Positions 9,723 through 19,009 are shown, numbered from the stretch's first letter. The stretch is 64,000 nucleotides of DNA from Sphingobacterium sp. (GCA_031277685.1 JAITLV010000280.1:279412-343411), one strand, 5' to 3'. Notes: generated by a model from the letters alone, not told the origin. Program-made: numbers and translations.

Positions 9723-12155
9723 ATGAACTCATTTGATATTACCAAGTACCTCTTTATTGGAATAATTGTCTTATGGAGCAGGGTACTCTATGGGCAAGCT
9801 GACGATAAATTGGTGAGTGGAAAAGTTGTTGATCCGGATATGTCACCTGTTGCCTTGGCTACAGTAGGCTTGTATAGCAGCAGAGGGGGATTGGTGTCTA
9901 GTACAATGACAGATAGTCTCGGACATTTTGAGATCGGAACTAAAGTTTCAGATAAGTGTTTTATAGGGATAAAACATCTCGGTTATCTTGATTACAAGAC
10001 TGAGTTATTTGATCTAGTTAATAGCAAAATAGGTGTATTGAAACTCTCTCGGCAGGAAAATAAGTTGGAAACCGTGACTGTCGAGGGCAAAAAAGAAGTG
10101 CTAACGGTTGATGGTGGCACCATTGTCTATCAGGTAGAAAATAGTATTGGAGCACAGGATATTTCGGCTTTTGATGCATTGAAAAGAGCTCCTGGGGTAC
10201 AGATAGACAATGAAGTCGATATCACGCTCAATGGTAAAAGCGGAGTGCAGATCCTGTTGGATGGAAGGCAAACTTTTCTTTCTGGAAAGGAGCTCAGCGA
10301 TCTATTGAAGTCGATGTCATCAAACAACCTCAGATCTATCGAAATTGTCAATAGTCCCTCTGCTAAATATGATGCGAGCGGTGCAGCTGGTATTATCGAT
10401 ATTAAAACGAAGAAAAATCAGTTGAGGGGCCTTAATGGAGGTATAACAAGTGCCTTTGCTTATGGTGTCAGCCCGAAGCAATTGCAGAATATGACCTTCA
10501 ATTACCGGGTGAATAAACTCAATATATTTGGAAATTATAACCATACATTGGGTCACTACAATTACTTGTATGGCACTAATCGTCAGCAAAGCGGCAAATC
10601 CTATGACAGCCACACGGTCGACGTGGACAAGCGCCAAAAAATGGGTGCTCAGGTGGGGGTAGATTACTTGCTCAATGATAAAAATACAATAGGTTTTTTG
10701 GCAAATGGTAATTTTATCTTCGGCGGCGGACTCACCAATACAGCTACAGCTATCGCAACACTTCCCTCGGTTGTTTCGGAAGAATCTCTTGATGCAATCA
10801 ACGATTACTACGGCCAGAGTACAAAGCGCTACAACTTTAATCTGAATTACAAATATGAAGATACACTAGGGCGTAGCCTAAATGTGGATTTGGATTACGG
10901 TCTTTTTGATAAATGGAATAAAAATCTGCAATCGAATACTTATCGGGATAAGCAGGGAAATGTCGTTGACGAAAATCTGTACCGTACGCTGAATGATATC
11001 GATATTGATCTAAAAGGGCTAAAGGTGGACTACACGACGAAACTGTGGGGCGGAAAATTGGAAGCAGGTGCCAAGTATTCGGCTGTAGGCTCTAAAAACA
11101 ATTCTCGGTTTTATCATGTCGGCCCTGCACGTGATAGTCTCGATAATAGACGTTCCAATGATTTCCATTTTGACGAACGCATAGCCAGCGCATATCTTGA
11201 TTATAAAAAAACTATCGAAGAATGGTCTCTCCAGGCTGGACTACGGCTAGAAACTGCTAATTCCAAGGGTGTTTTATTTTATCGGGAGCAAGGAAAGGAT
11301 CTGGATGACCATATCAATAGAAATTTCACTAACCTTTTCCCTTTTTTATCTATCACTAGGCAACTGGCGAATAAACAGACAATTGCGTTGTCTTACGCCA
11401 AGCGTATTGAAAGACCGGCCTATCAGGATCTGAATCCCTTTGTCTATATGCTTGATGAGCTATCTTTCTGGAAAGGAAACCCGTTTTTGACCCCTTCACT
11501 GACCCAGCGGTTTTCCTTACTTTATTCCTTAAAAAGCTCAACGGTTGTCGGCTTAAATTATGCGTATACGGATCAATTGAATGCCAAAATAACGGATACA
11601 TTGGAAGCTGATAAAATAATGATGATCAGCAAAAACGTGGGTACGCAGAAGCATTGGTCGCTAACCTTGACTCAGACGTTATCGCCGAAACCTTGGTGGG
11701 ATATTACCTTTAATGGGTTGCTATATTATATCCACAATGATGTTTCGTTTGACCAGTACCAAAATCTCAATTTAAAGCAGACGGCAGGACGTGTTAACCT
11801 GCTCCAGTCTTTTAAGCTACCAAATAAGATGCGGTGTGAGATTTCAATGGTCTACAACTCGAAGCGGTTGGGTGGAGCAAATACGATAAGTAGACCGATC
11901 AGCCAACTGGATATTGCACTCCAAAAGAGTTTATTGAAGGACAAAGCGACGCTTAGACTAGCTGTGACTGATATTTATAAAGGTAATCAGATTAAATACA
12001 CACAGAATCTACCCGGCTTACAGTCATCAAGCTATGGCTACTATGAGTCAAGACAGGTGCGTCTGAGTTTTGGTTATAGATTTAGTAGGGGGGCGACAAA
12101 GGAACAGCGTAGTCGGAAGTCAGCGCTCGAAAGTGAAAGTGGTCGAATACAGTAA
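9723..12155 (+). CDS. Outer-membrane beta-barrel receptor (TonB-dependent, OMP_b-brl_3 type)
   Basis: 810 aa. After a hydrophobic leader comes a carboxypeptidase-regulatory-like domain (GKVVDPDMSPVALATVGLY, about residues 32-110), then a plug domain with LKRAPGVQIDNEVDITLNGK and LLDGRQTFLSGKEL, and a long barrel ending with an aromatic-rich strand (RQVRLSFGYRF). This arrangement is that of the outer-membrane beta-barrel family common in Bacteroidota, whose ligands are mostly unknown. The last about 20 residues after the barrel are charged and unusual. It follows the damaged ABC permease by 136 bases and need not be cotranscribed. No partner SusD or TonB is adjacent. Confidence 0.85.
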   Translation: MNSFDITKYLFIGIIVLWSRVLYGQADDKLVSGKVVDPDMSPVALATVGLYSSRGGLVSSTMTDSLGHFEIGTKVSDKCFIGIKHLGYLDYKTELFDLVNSKIGVLKLSRQENKLETVTVEGKKEVLTVDGGTIVYQVENSIGAQDISAFDALKRAPGVQIDNEVDITLNGKSGVQILLDGRQTFLSGKELSDLLKSMSSNNLRSIEIVNSPSAKYDASGAAGIIDIKTKKNQLRGLNGGITSAFAYGVSPKQLQNMTFNYRVNKLNIFGNYNHTLGHYNYLYGTNRQQSGKSYDSHTVDVDKRQKMGAQVGVDYLLNDKNTIGFLANGNFIFGGGLTNTATAIATLPSVVSEESLDAINDYYGQSTKRYNFNLNYKYEDTLGRSLNVDLDYGLFDKWNKNLQSNTYRDKQGNVVDENLYRTLNDIDIDLKGLKVDYTTKLWGGKLEAGAKYSAVGSKNNSRFYHVGPARDSLDNRRSNDFHFDERIASAYLDYKKTIEEWSLQAGLRLETANSKGVLFYREQGKDLDDHINRNFTNLFPFLSITRQLANKQTIALSYAKRIERPAYQDLNPFVYMLDELSFWKGNPFLTPSLTQRFSLLYSLKSSTVVGLNYAYTDQLNAKITDTLEADKIMMISKNVGTQKHWSLTLTQTLSPKPWWDITFNGLLYYIHNDVSFDQYQNLNLKQTAGRVNLLQSFKLPNKMRCEISMVYNSKRLGGANTISRPISQLDIALQKSLLKDKATLRLAVTDIYKGNQIKYTQNLPGLQSSSYGYYESRQVRLSFGYRFSRGATKEQRSRKSALESESGRIQ

Positions 12156-12230
12156 TGGAAAAATAAGAAAATCTTTTGAAGGATATAGTTTAACAATATT
12201 GTGTTATGATTACTGTTTTATGACCAATAG

Positions 12231-12734
12231 TTATAGATCCGACTGTTGTATCTTCAGGAATTTAATTGTAATTCCCATCTGACCTAGGTGGTACATGTCA
12301 TGGTGGATCAAGCCTATCAATAAGTAGTTATAATCATGAGGGAAAGACGGATTAGCATGGGGGTAAGCTGTATGCAGAAAAGAATCATCTTTTTCCTTCA
12401 AGAAAGCTATAATATTTTGCTGTGTTGTATAAAACTCATTCAACAGATCTTCCCAGCCATGTTTCTTTAAATTTTCGTTAGTTCGCCAATTTGCTGCATC
12501 ACTCATCTCAAGTCCGCGTGGATTTCCCTTTAAACGGCTTAAAACTTCTTTGCGCCACGCTATTAAATGTGATGCTAGTTCTGCTATGCTATGCATTTCA
12601 GGGATAGGTCGTTTAAAAGCAGTTGATCCATCAACCAGGGAAAGTTTCTTTTCAAAATTTTCGTCAATCCATAAATCTGCTGTTTCAACATCTGCTAATT
12701 GTTGAATAATATTCTTTATCAAAATGTCTTCCAT
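12231..12734 (-). CDS. DinB-like four-helix-bundle protein
   Basis: 167 aa. The helical sequence with HLIAWR near residue 57 and HHDMYHLGQMG near 145 gives the three histidines expected for the DinB/YfiT metal-binding site. Members are putative metal-dependent transferases or hydrolases, often thiol-linked, and are common as single genes in Bacteroidota. It is convergent with the receptor gene and stands alone, with no obvious operon partner. The substrate is unknown. Confidence 0.8.
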   Translation of the reverse strand: MEDILIKNIIQQLADVETADLWIDENFEKKLSLVDGSTAFKRPIPEMHSIAELASHLIAWRKEVLSRLKGNPRGLEMSDAANWRTNENLKKHGWEDLLNEFYTTQQNIIAFLKEKDDSFLHTAYPHANPSFPHDYNYLLIGLIHHDMYHLGQMGITIKFLKIQQSDL

Positions 12735-13232
12735 CCTTTTTATTTTTAAATCCCTATTTATGGAGGAACAATTGTCTGGTAGTGATAGTTTTATCGTAAA
12801 TAATTTCGTGAGTCAGACAGTTTCATTTTTACGAAAAGAAGAGATATTGTAGAGAATATGACAATACCTCCGATTGGCGGATGTACAATAACGGATATGT
12901 TTGTTTGGAGAAATAGGGTTTACAATTCGTTATTTTATAGGAGAATAAGATACGAATTGTAAATGATACAATAATATGCTGGCTTGAAGGAGGTACTGCC
13001 TGCCAATTCTATTATCTTTGAATACAGTCAAAGTGTGCTGAAAATAGGAGTGAATTTTACTTCTATTTGCTTGCGATGTTGTACCTGTCATGGTGGGCTG
13101 GACATACTTTGTTGTGGCGATAGCTTCAAAGTCTGCAAATCGAACTGAACCGCGTAAGAGTAAAACTAGGTAAACTTTTAAAAAAAAAGATATCGGTATG
13201 CGACAAAATAGCATTCCGGTTTAACAATAGAA
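12735..13232. other. Intergenic region with one long inverted repeat
   Basis: About 500 bases separate two divergent genes. A minus-strand frame of 94 codons (12930-13214) is open but has no recognisable composition, and I do not call it. The notable element is the inverted repeat at 12919-12963. A looser pair TGTCTG/CAGACA brackets about 12771-12820. Confidence 0.5.
12919..12963. repeat. Inverted repeat, 12-bp perfect outer arms plus 5-bp inner arms
   Basis: TTTACAATTCGT at 12919-12930 is exactly reverse-complementary to ACGAATTGTAAA at 12952-12963. Inside, TTATT (12930-12934) can pair with AATAA (12944-12948). It is not next to the end of any gene and has no T tract, so a terminator is unlikely; an operator, a small RNA fold or a mobile-element relic are alternatives. 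Confidence 0.6.
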
Positions 13233-13919
13233 ATGACTAAACTAGAGAGACTCCGTATTTTTTTTCTTATTAGCGTTGTAGTGTCTGGGATTTTTAAAAT
13301 ATACATTCCGGGGCGGCAAGAATTTAAACGGCAGGAGAAGATTACCGATTCGATTGTGGCTGATTACAAGGTTAATAGCTTTATTGTTGATATGCCTAAT
13401 TTTGAAAAACTTTCGTCGGACGGATGGGCCATTGAGACCTATTTTGATGGCACGCCACTTGTCCGGAAAAGCGCACAGCGTACTTTTGTTTTTATTAGGG
13501 ACAGGACAACTGGCTTAATTTATAAAGTTGAAAGCTATTTTAGTCCATGGATTATCGGTATTGCACAAGCGGATACTAATTTGTGGTTGAAAATTAACAG
13601 CGTAGACCGTAAGATGATAAAAGGGACACTTGAGCAGCCCATTGTCGTTTTGCAATACGGTTTTGGATCACATGATGACCCAAGTGTTTCATCAGAAGAT
13701 TATACATATAGTGTTAGGGAATATCTGACCTACAAAGACTATACACCACCACCGCAAGATGTTTTTTATTATCTCAATATGATTTGGGCCTTTGTAAACT
13801 TGTTTGGTTTTGCACTTACAACAGGTTTGTCCATTCGTCGGGAAAGAGCTGAAAAGGAAAGGGAAAAGGTTGAATCTGCGGGTGATGTTGTTGATAGGAA
13901 TAACAATATTGTTGGATAG
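13233..13919 (+). CDS. Uncharacterised membrane protein
   Basis: 228 aa, not recognised. One hydrophobic segment lies at about residues 8-27 and a second at about 177-200 (NMIWAFVNLFGFALTTGLS), so the middle 150 residues, rich in beta-type alternation, would be extracytoplasmic. The C-terminal tail after the second helix is highly charged (RRERAEKEREKVE) and probably cytoplasmic. ATG at 13233 is the only sensible start. It is monocistronic, in an accessory stretch of orphan genes. No function can be offered. Confidence 0.7.
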   Translation: MTKLERLRIFFLISVVVSGIFKIYIPGRQEFKRQEKITDSIVADYKVNSFIVDMPNFEKLSSDGWAIETYFDGTPLVRKSAQRTFVFIRDRTTGLIYKVESYFSPWIIGIAQADTNLWLKINSVDRKMIKGTLEQPIVVLQYGFGSHDDPSVSSEDYTYSVREYLTYKDYTPPPQDVFYYLNMIWAFVNLFGFALTTGLSIRRERAEKEREKVESAGDVVDRNNNIVG

Positions 13920-14030
13920 CCTTATCGAATTTTAGACATTGGCGGACAGGTTTGTAAGTTATTGCAGTACGTTTGTCAGTAGTTTGAAGGTAGAGAATAT
14001 TGAATGTTATCAAATATTGTATTGTTTTTT

Positions 14031-14063
14031 TTTGTCCTTTTTCGTTTAATTTTCATAGGTTTG
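14031..14063 (+). promoter_or_regulatory. Promoter of the marR-hydrolase operon
   Basis: TTTG at 14031-14034, a 21-nt spacer, then TAGGTTTG at 14056-14063: a full match to the Bacteroidota -33/-7 consensus. Transcription would begin near 14069, about 30 bases before the MarR start codon. Confidence 0.7.
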
Positions 14064-14074
14064 TATTGTTTATT

Positions 14075-14092
14075 TATTTGACAACTCAAATA
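14075..14092. promoter_or_regulatory. Candidate MarR operator, inverted repeat
   Basis: TATTTGA-CAAC-TCAAATA is a perfect 7-bp inverted repeat, core TTGACAACTCAA, just downstream of the predicted start of transcription and 7 bases before the marR ATG. MarR dimers typically bind such 16-20 bp palindromes and repress their own operon. Confidence 0.6.
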
Positions 14093-14099
14093 CTTATCA

Positions 14100-14525
14100 A
14101 TGATCAGTTCAGATTTATTGCTGTTAATGAATATTAACAAACTCCAGTCCACTATCGTCAGAAAATTTGATTCACTAAGTCTGCATGGCTTGGGTTTGAA
14201 TGATTTTGTGATTCTTTACGTATTGTATCAGTCTGCAGAAAGTAAGATGCGAAGAATAGATTTGGCTGAGAAAATCGGTTTATCTGCCTCTGGTGTCACG
14301 CGACTCTTGAATCCATTGGAGAAAACAGGTTTAGTTGGGCGGGAAGTTAATGAAAGGGATGCTCGCGTGAGTTATGTGATAATTACAGCACATGGAAAAC
14401 GGATTTTTGAAGAGGCTAAAATTGCTGCAGAGCAGATTGCGAAGGATATTATTTCTGATAAGAAAGAAAAAGTAAGGCAAATCGTTAGTAATTTTTTAGC
14501 AGAAATGGGAGGAAATATCCAATGA
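14100..14525 (+). CDS. MarR-family transcriptional regulator
   Basis: 141 aa, usual length. The winged helix-turn-helix reads RIDLAEKIGLSASGVTRLLNPLEKTGL (split here as RIDLAEKIGLSASGV and TRLLNPLEKTGL), followed by the wing NERDARVSYVIITAHGK. It overlaps the next gene by four bases (ATGA), so the two are translationally coupled. A promoter and an inverted repeat in front of it suggest autoregulation. The effector is unknown but is likely a substrate or product of the coupled hydrolase. Confidence 0.9.
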   Translation: MISSDLLLLMNINKLQSTIVRKFDSLSLHGLGLNDFVILYVLYQSAESKMRRIDLAEKIGLSASGVTRLLNPLEKTGLVGREVNERDARVSYVIITAHGKRIFEEAKIAAEQIAKDIISDKKEKVRQIVSNFLAEMGGNIQ

Positions 14526-15409
14526 GCACATTGATAACAGCCAATAGTGAGTTGTGTTATGAGGTCTTTGGGAAATCGAACAAACAGGACATGATACTGA
14601 TTTCGGGCCTAGGCAGTCAAATGATTCGTTGGGATCTTGCTTTTTGTGAAATGTTGGTAGAGAGAGGGTTTCGAGTGATTAGATTTGATAATCGGGATTC
14701 AGGGGCTTCCCTGTATACGGGAGAAAGTAATATTGATTTAGACAGGCCTATCCATGCTATTTTTAATGAAATACGGCCAGAAGATATCCCATATTCGCTT
14801 GTTGATATGGCGCATGACGTAATTGCATTGTTAGATCACATGAAAATTGAAAAAGCACATATTGTTGGGCGTTCAATGGGTGGGATGATAGCGCAGCTAT
14901 TGGCATCTGATTTTCCGAAAAGGATTGCTAGCATGACAATTATTATGTCCACTTCGCGTAAGCCGGGCCTTCCTTTAGGAGATTCTGATGTCATGGATGC
15001 AATGCTAAAACCCGCAGTAGATAAGGAGAAGAATAGGGAGCTGTACATTAAGGACAGGATTGGATTTGCAAAAAGAATATATGGACAATTTCCTTTGAAT
15101 GAGGTCTATGAACGATGGCTGATCGAAACGGAGATAGGACGGTCTCGAAAGAAAAATACCGTTGTCCGGCAATTGCTTGCCATTGTTTCTACTCCCTATG
15201 ACGATTCTGCATTGAAACGGATTAAAGTTCCTGTTCTGGTGATTCATGGCGCAGAAGATCCAATTTTCAAGCCAGCTTGTGGGCAGGATATTGCCCAACA
15301 AATCCCAGGTGCCACATTTTGTTTGGTCAGGGAAATGGGACATGCGATCGCACCTGAACTTTTTGGTGTGATCGTTAAAAGTATCATGGAGAAAGCTATT
15401 ACCAATTAA
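14522..15409 (+). CDS. Alpha/beta-fold hydrolase
   Basis: 295 aa. Oxyanion region ISGLGSQMIRWD near residue 28, nucleophile elbow GRSMGGMIAQ near residue 118, acid HGAEDPIF near 243 and histidine in MGHAIAPE near 277 complete the catalytic triad. The pattern resembles small esterases such as the aclacinomycin methylesterase-like group (FDNRDSGAS). Start ATG overlaps the marR stop. The pairing with a MarR repressor suggests inducible handling of a small hydrophobic ester or antibiotic-like compound; this is inference. Confidence 0.88.
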   Translation: MSTLITANSELCYEVFGKSNKQDMILISGLGSQMIRWDLAFCEMLVERGFRVIRFDNRDSGASLYTGESNIDLDRPIHAIFNEIRPEDIPYSLVDMAHDVIALLDHMKIEKAHIVGRSMGGMIAQLLASDFPKRIASMTIIMSTSRKPGLPLGDSDVMDAMLKPAVDKEKNRELYIKDRIGFAKRIYGQFPLNEVYERWLIETEIGRSRKKNTVVRQLLAIVSTPYDDSALKRIKVPVLVIHGAEDPIFKPACGQDIAQQIPGATFCLVREMGHAIAPELFGVIVKSIMEKAITN

Positions 15410-15450
15410 ATTTCGATAGTATAAGGTTATCAGGCTGTTTATTTTATAAG

Positions 15451-15494
15451 CTTTATAAGCAACTATTCGGCCGGGCGAATAGTTACTTATAAAG
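15451..15494. terminator. Long hairpin after the marR-hydrolase operon
   Basis: CTTTATAAG-C-AACTATTCG pairs with CGAATAGTT-A-CTTATAAAG around a GCCGGG loop: 18 pairs and one mismatch. It starts 42 bases after the hydrolase stop. No T tract follows, so it may stabilise the 3' end rather than terminate on its own. Confidence 0.55.
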
Positions 15495-15591
15495 TGCGAA
15501 TCGTAAACCAAGTTGTTCAGATATCAAATGATGTCTACTTATTGTTTGTAATTGCTTTACATTTAAGACATATTCTTCCGATTGTACGGTA

Positions 15592-16638
15592 ATGAAACAT
15601 TTTTTTTATCTATTTCTCACGCTTGTAAGTTCTCAATATGCATATGCAAATATGGGTGAACCTTATATTCATGGGTCAAGTCATAATGCGCTGTATAGTA
15701 GTAGTTATTGTGATGTGATAGGAGAGAAAATCAAGATTGTGATTCATGAACAGCAGGATGCGGACCACAAGCTTTTCGGTGTATTTCAGATCCGCTATAA
15801 CATCCATGCTGAGAGTGATCAAAAGATTCCATTGCTTTTTATTGGCAAAGGATTGTCTGATGCAAAAAAAATAGTAGTCAACCAATCTAGCGTAGTACCG
15901 AGATTGCTTGATAGTCAGTCTGTAAAACAATATGCCTTTATTACCAGGGCACCGGAGGGATCTTATTATTATGCACAATATAATGCCGATCAAAAATTGC
16001 CCGTGAATTTGGATGAACTGATCTATTTCGAAGCGGCAATAAAAAAGGGTGATAACCAGGTGTACATTGAATATGAAGCGGATTTTGGCTATAGTGTTTT
16101 TGGTTTCTTAGATAATTTCCAAATCAATTATTCTTTATATCCTTCTCAGTTTTGGCGATCTTTTGGGCCAATTGATCTCGAGCTTGATCTGAACAATCTG
16201 GCAGAGCTCAGTGGGTCTAATCTTGGCAGAGCAACGATGCAAAGACAGACTGTAAAATGGACAATCCATCAAATATCGCAGGATATTAATATTACAGTCA
16301 ATTATCGAACGAGCTGGTTCGCGAAAGTGTTATTGTGGCTGCAACCAATTGGTCTAACTATAGTCGTATTGCTAGCCATTGTATGGTGGCATATACACTG
16401 GATAATTGGGTGCAAAAGGAAAGGATTGCTATTTTGGTTAGGGATTTTCATTGTCCCACTCATTGGTTTTGTAGTTTTCTTTAGTGCTTATTCATTAATT
16501 GATTTTTTTCTGCAAAAGCAATCAAAACATGGTTATGTCCTATTGCTTGTAATTTATTACCCCTTTGTAGTTCTTACTTATGGCATCGCCCTGGGAGTGT
16601 TTAAAATGACAATCATTGACAAGTATAAGGCGAAATAA
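15592..16638 (+). CDS. Uncharacterised exported membrane protein
   Basis: 348 aa, family not recognised. Signal peptide of about 19 residues (LFLTLVSSQYAYA), then a roughly 220-residue extracytoplasmic region rich in beta-strand patterns, then three hydrophobic segments near the C-terminus (about 240-266, 272-298 and 308-334). The last helix contains VIYYPFVVLTYG. A short decayed frame just downstream (16715-16926) carries a similar helix pair and VIYYPIL, so it may be a broken relative. Stands alone with no operon partner. Function unknown. Confidence 0.75.
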   Translation: MKHFFYLFLTLVSSQYAYANMGEPYIHGSSHNALYSSSYCDVIGEKIKIVIHEQQDADHKLFGVFQIRYNIHAESDQKIPLLFIGKGLSDAKKIVVNQSSVVPRLLDSQSVKQYAFITRAPEGSYYYAQYNADQKLPVNLDELIYFEAAIKKGDNQVYIEYEADFGYSVFGFLDNFQINYSLYPSQFWRSFGPIDLELDLNNLAELSGSNLGRATMQRQTVKWTIHQISQDINITVNYRTSWFAKVLLWLQPIGLTIVVLLAIVWWHIHWIIGCKRKGLLFWLGIFIVPLIGFVVFFSAYSLIDFFLQKQSKHGYVLLLVIYYPFVVLTYGIALGVFKMTIIDKYKAK

Positions 16639-16714
16639 TACTGAATCATTGAGCATATATGTTTGAAATAAAAAGTAGAGAATAGAAAATGGAAAAAAAT
16701 AGCCCTTATTGGTT

Positions 16715-16926
16715 ATGCCGGATCATCTGACGTTTCGATCATTGATAAGTAGAAGGTATCCGCTTGCGATTGTGTTGATTATTATGGCTATTCTGATCCC
16801 TGCAGCTCTATTTATGGTGATTGTAATATATAATGAGATTACGAATCTGAGCAGGGGGCAAGTGGTTTGCATGATGGGTGTAGCTGGCTTTTTGTCATTT
16901 TAGTGATCTATTATCCGATCTTATAG
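16715..16926 (+). pseudogene. Frameshifted remnant of a small membrane protein
   Basis: From ATG 16715 the frame gives a 62-residue peptide with one strong membrane helix (LAIVLIIMAILIPAALFMV) ending at TAG 16901. In the next frame, overlapping its end, WLFVILVIYYPIL continues to TAG at 16924-16926. Joined by a one-base shift near 16876, this restores a two-helix protein whose second helix matches the VIYYP helix of the upstream 348-aa protein. I read it as a broken partial paralogue; the weak similarity could also be a general feature of membrane helices. Confidence 0.4.
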
Positions 16927-17075
16927 TATTGCTAATATTAAGCTTATTTATTCCTACTTTTATAAGATTAAATAATGATTATTTTTTATTTATTATTATT
17001 TGTTAATTAGGTTTTTATGTGTTTTATATAAATTAAAAATATAATTATAAATATTGCTATGTATAACTAAAGGTT

Positions 17076-17465
17076 ATGGTAGTATTTGCGGTATTTATCC
17101 TGTCTTGTAGAAAGAAATAAATTGCCTATTGTGCGACCGGTTATTATAAGTATGCAATGACAATGGTTGAATCACCTTATACAGTATACAAAGCTTTGAG
17201 TAAGCAAAACCAGATAAACATTCCAAAAGAAGTGATAGATGCTGATATCTAAAGTACTTCATGTGGGATGTCAACTCATCAGTAAGTAAAATCAATGGGA
17301 TCAATAACGTGTACTTCGATAGAAATTGTGTTTATATACGATGATTGCAGGGTAAATGGTGATGAATAGGCTTATTAAGCTCGTAGGATAGCAGATTGCT
17401 TTGAGTTGGTAAATCCTCTATACAAAATAAAAGTCGTCGATAAGGGGGATTTTAGGTCAAAATGA
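17076..17465 (+). pseudogene. Decayed lipoprotein gene with in-frame stops and frameshifts
   Basis: ATG 17076 opens a lipoprotein leader, MVVFAVFILSCRKK, stopped by TAA at 17118. The same frame continues for 43 codons (KYAMTMVESPYTVYKALSKQ is part of it) to TAA 17250. A neighbouring frame then reads YFMWDVNSSVSKINGINNVY, and the following frame has ARRIADCFELVNPLYK and KVVDKGDFRSK up to TGA 17463. The pieces keep protein-like composition and order, so this is one gene of about 130 codons broken several times. No family recognised. Confidence 0.5.
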
Positions 17466-17890
17466 GGAGGGATTGTATTTATAAAAAATACTTTCTGTTT
17501 GTGTTAATTACCTAACACATTGTTGTAAGATTGCGTATACGAAACGATTGTGTATATCAATATTTAATATGAATCTTATGACTTTTTTAATATGCTTATT
17601 ATTAGTTTTTTGGTTTGTTTGATGTGAAGTTTTTAATGAGTATTTGTGTTGGTGTCAAACATCTTTTTATCAGGTGCAAAAAAAGCTTTATCTTTTGTTA
17701 TAAAAATGAAGCATTGGAAACTATACAAGGTCAATGGGCTGGTGTGGACAATGTAGACCAAATCATATGGTTGTTACAAAAATAAAATAGGAGTTGTGCC
17801 AAAGTCTTTGGATATTTGAGTAGTAAACTTGCCCTGTCTAATTAGATAGGGCAGTTTTCATAGACAAATGGGTGAAAATATAGTGTAAAG
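17466..17890. other. Gene-poor AT-rich gap with possible relics
   Basis: No intact gene. A 51-codon frame on the plus strand (17636-17791, containing ALETIQGQWAGVDNVDQNH) may be another relic; I cannot assign it. The region ends with the hairpin at 17831. Confidence 0.4.
17831..17858 (+). terminator. Hairpin with short T tract
   Basis: GCCCTGTCTA and TAGATAGGGC form a stem with one G-T wobble and a two-base centre, followed by TTTT at 17855-17858. It has no intact gene upstream, which fits a terminator left behind by the decayed genes to its left. Confidence 0.5.
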
Positions 17891-18931
17891 ATGAATATAG
17901 GGAAATTTATCATGTTGCTCCTGCTTTTTAGCATTGAGCAGGTTGTATCTGGCAAGGGGAAAACTGAATTGAAAGTGCTGCAGATCAATATCTGGCAGGA
18001 GGGGACGGTCGTACCGAATGGCTTTCCGGCTATTGCAGATGAAATTATAGACAAGAATGCAGATGTTGTGCTTTTTAGTGAGGTGCGCAACTATAAAGGT
18101 ACAGATTTTATCAAACGTATATTAGCTGAATTAAAATCCAAAGGCGCAAGTTATTTTGGAAAGTCAAGTGATGAAAAACTTGATGTTGGATTGATTTCTA
18201 AATTTCCGCTGTCTGACCAACACGCACTGTATGGCGAAGATAGTGGAATGGGAGGTGTGTTGAAAAGTAAGATCAAAGTTGGCAACCGCGATTTTGTCTT
18301 TTATTCTTTACACCTGGATTATACCAATTATGCCTGTTACCTACCCAGGGGGTACGATGGAGTAACCTGGAAGAAAATGGAGCGTCCGATTACTGAGGTG
18401 TCGGCAATTGTTGAAGCCAATCGTAAAAGCAAAAGAGAGGAGGCGATACGTGATATCATACGCGATGTGGATGAGGAGAAGCAATCCCAATCCTTTATCA
18501 TTGCGGGCGATTTTAATGAGCCTTCACACCTAGACTGGACTGTAGCTACAAAGGACTTGTATGATCACCGTGGAGCTATTGTGCCTTGGGACTGTTCGGT
18601 TTTATTGGAAAAGGCTGGATTTAAAGATAGTTTTCGACTGAAGTATCCGAATCCGGTAAGCCATCCTGGCTTTACCTATCCTGCTTTCAATAAGGACGTA
18701 TCTATTGATAAGCTGGCTTGGGTTCCAACGGCTGATGACAGGGATAGGATAGATTATGTGTATTATCGTAGTGAACAATCACTAAAAGTGATGAAAGCGG
18801 AAATTGTAGGCCCTGCAGAGACTGTAAGATATGCAAAAAAACAGGGTAGGGATAGTCAAGATCAATTTTTGCTTCCAAAGGGAGTATGGCCTACAGACCA
18901 TAAAGCCTTATTGGTGACTTTTAGTTTTTAG
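17891..18931 (+). CDS. Secreted endonuclease/exonuclease/phosphatase-family protein
   Basis: 346 aa. A hydrophobic leader of about 20 residues precedes the EEP fold: LKVLQINIWQEG near residue 28, DVVLFSEV near 57, SLHLDY near 140, AGDFNEPSHLDW near 203, DRIDYVYYR near 294 and the closing PTDHKALLVTF. These are the metal-binding and catalytic positions of the family, which includes DNase I-like nucleases, inositol phosphatases and sphingomyelinases. A periplasmic or secreted phosphodiesterase is likely; the substrate cannot be told. Starts 33 bases after a terminator-like hairpin. Confidence 0.88.
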   Translation: MNIGKFIMLLLLFSIEQVVSGKGKTELKVLQINIWQEGTVVPNGFPAIADEIIDKNADVVLFSEVRNYKGTDFIKRILAELKSKGASYFGKSSDEKLDVGLISKFPLSDQHALYGEDSGMGGVLKSKIKVGNRDFVFYSLHLDYTNYACYLPRGYDGVTWKKMERPITEVSAIVEANRKSKREEAIRDIIRDVDEEKQSQSFIIAGDFNEPSHLDWTVATKDLYDHRGAIVPWDCSVLLEKAGFKDSFRLKYPNPVSHPGFTYPAFNKDVSIDKLAWVPTADDRDRIDYVYYRSEQSLKVMKAEIVGPAETVRYAKKQGRDSQDQFLLPKGVWPTDHKALLVTFSF

Positions 18932-19009
18932 AACAAATCGCCCATTCAGATAAAAGCGATACACAAGAATACTGCACAATCGTGTAGCGTAGAAAAAGCA
19001 TGGACAGGT

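Noticed and set aside
12930..13214. 94-codon minus-strand frame in the intergenic region
   Set aside because: Its composition is not protein-like, it overlaps the inverted repeat, and no motif or leader makes sense.
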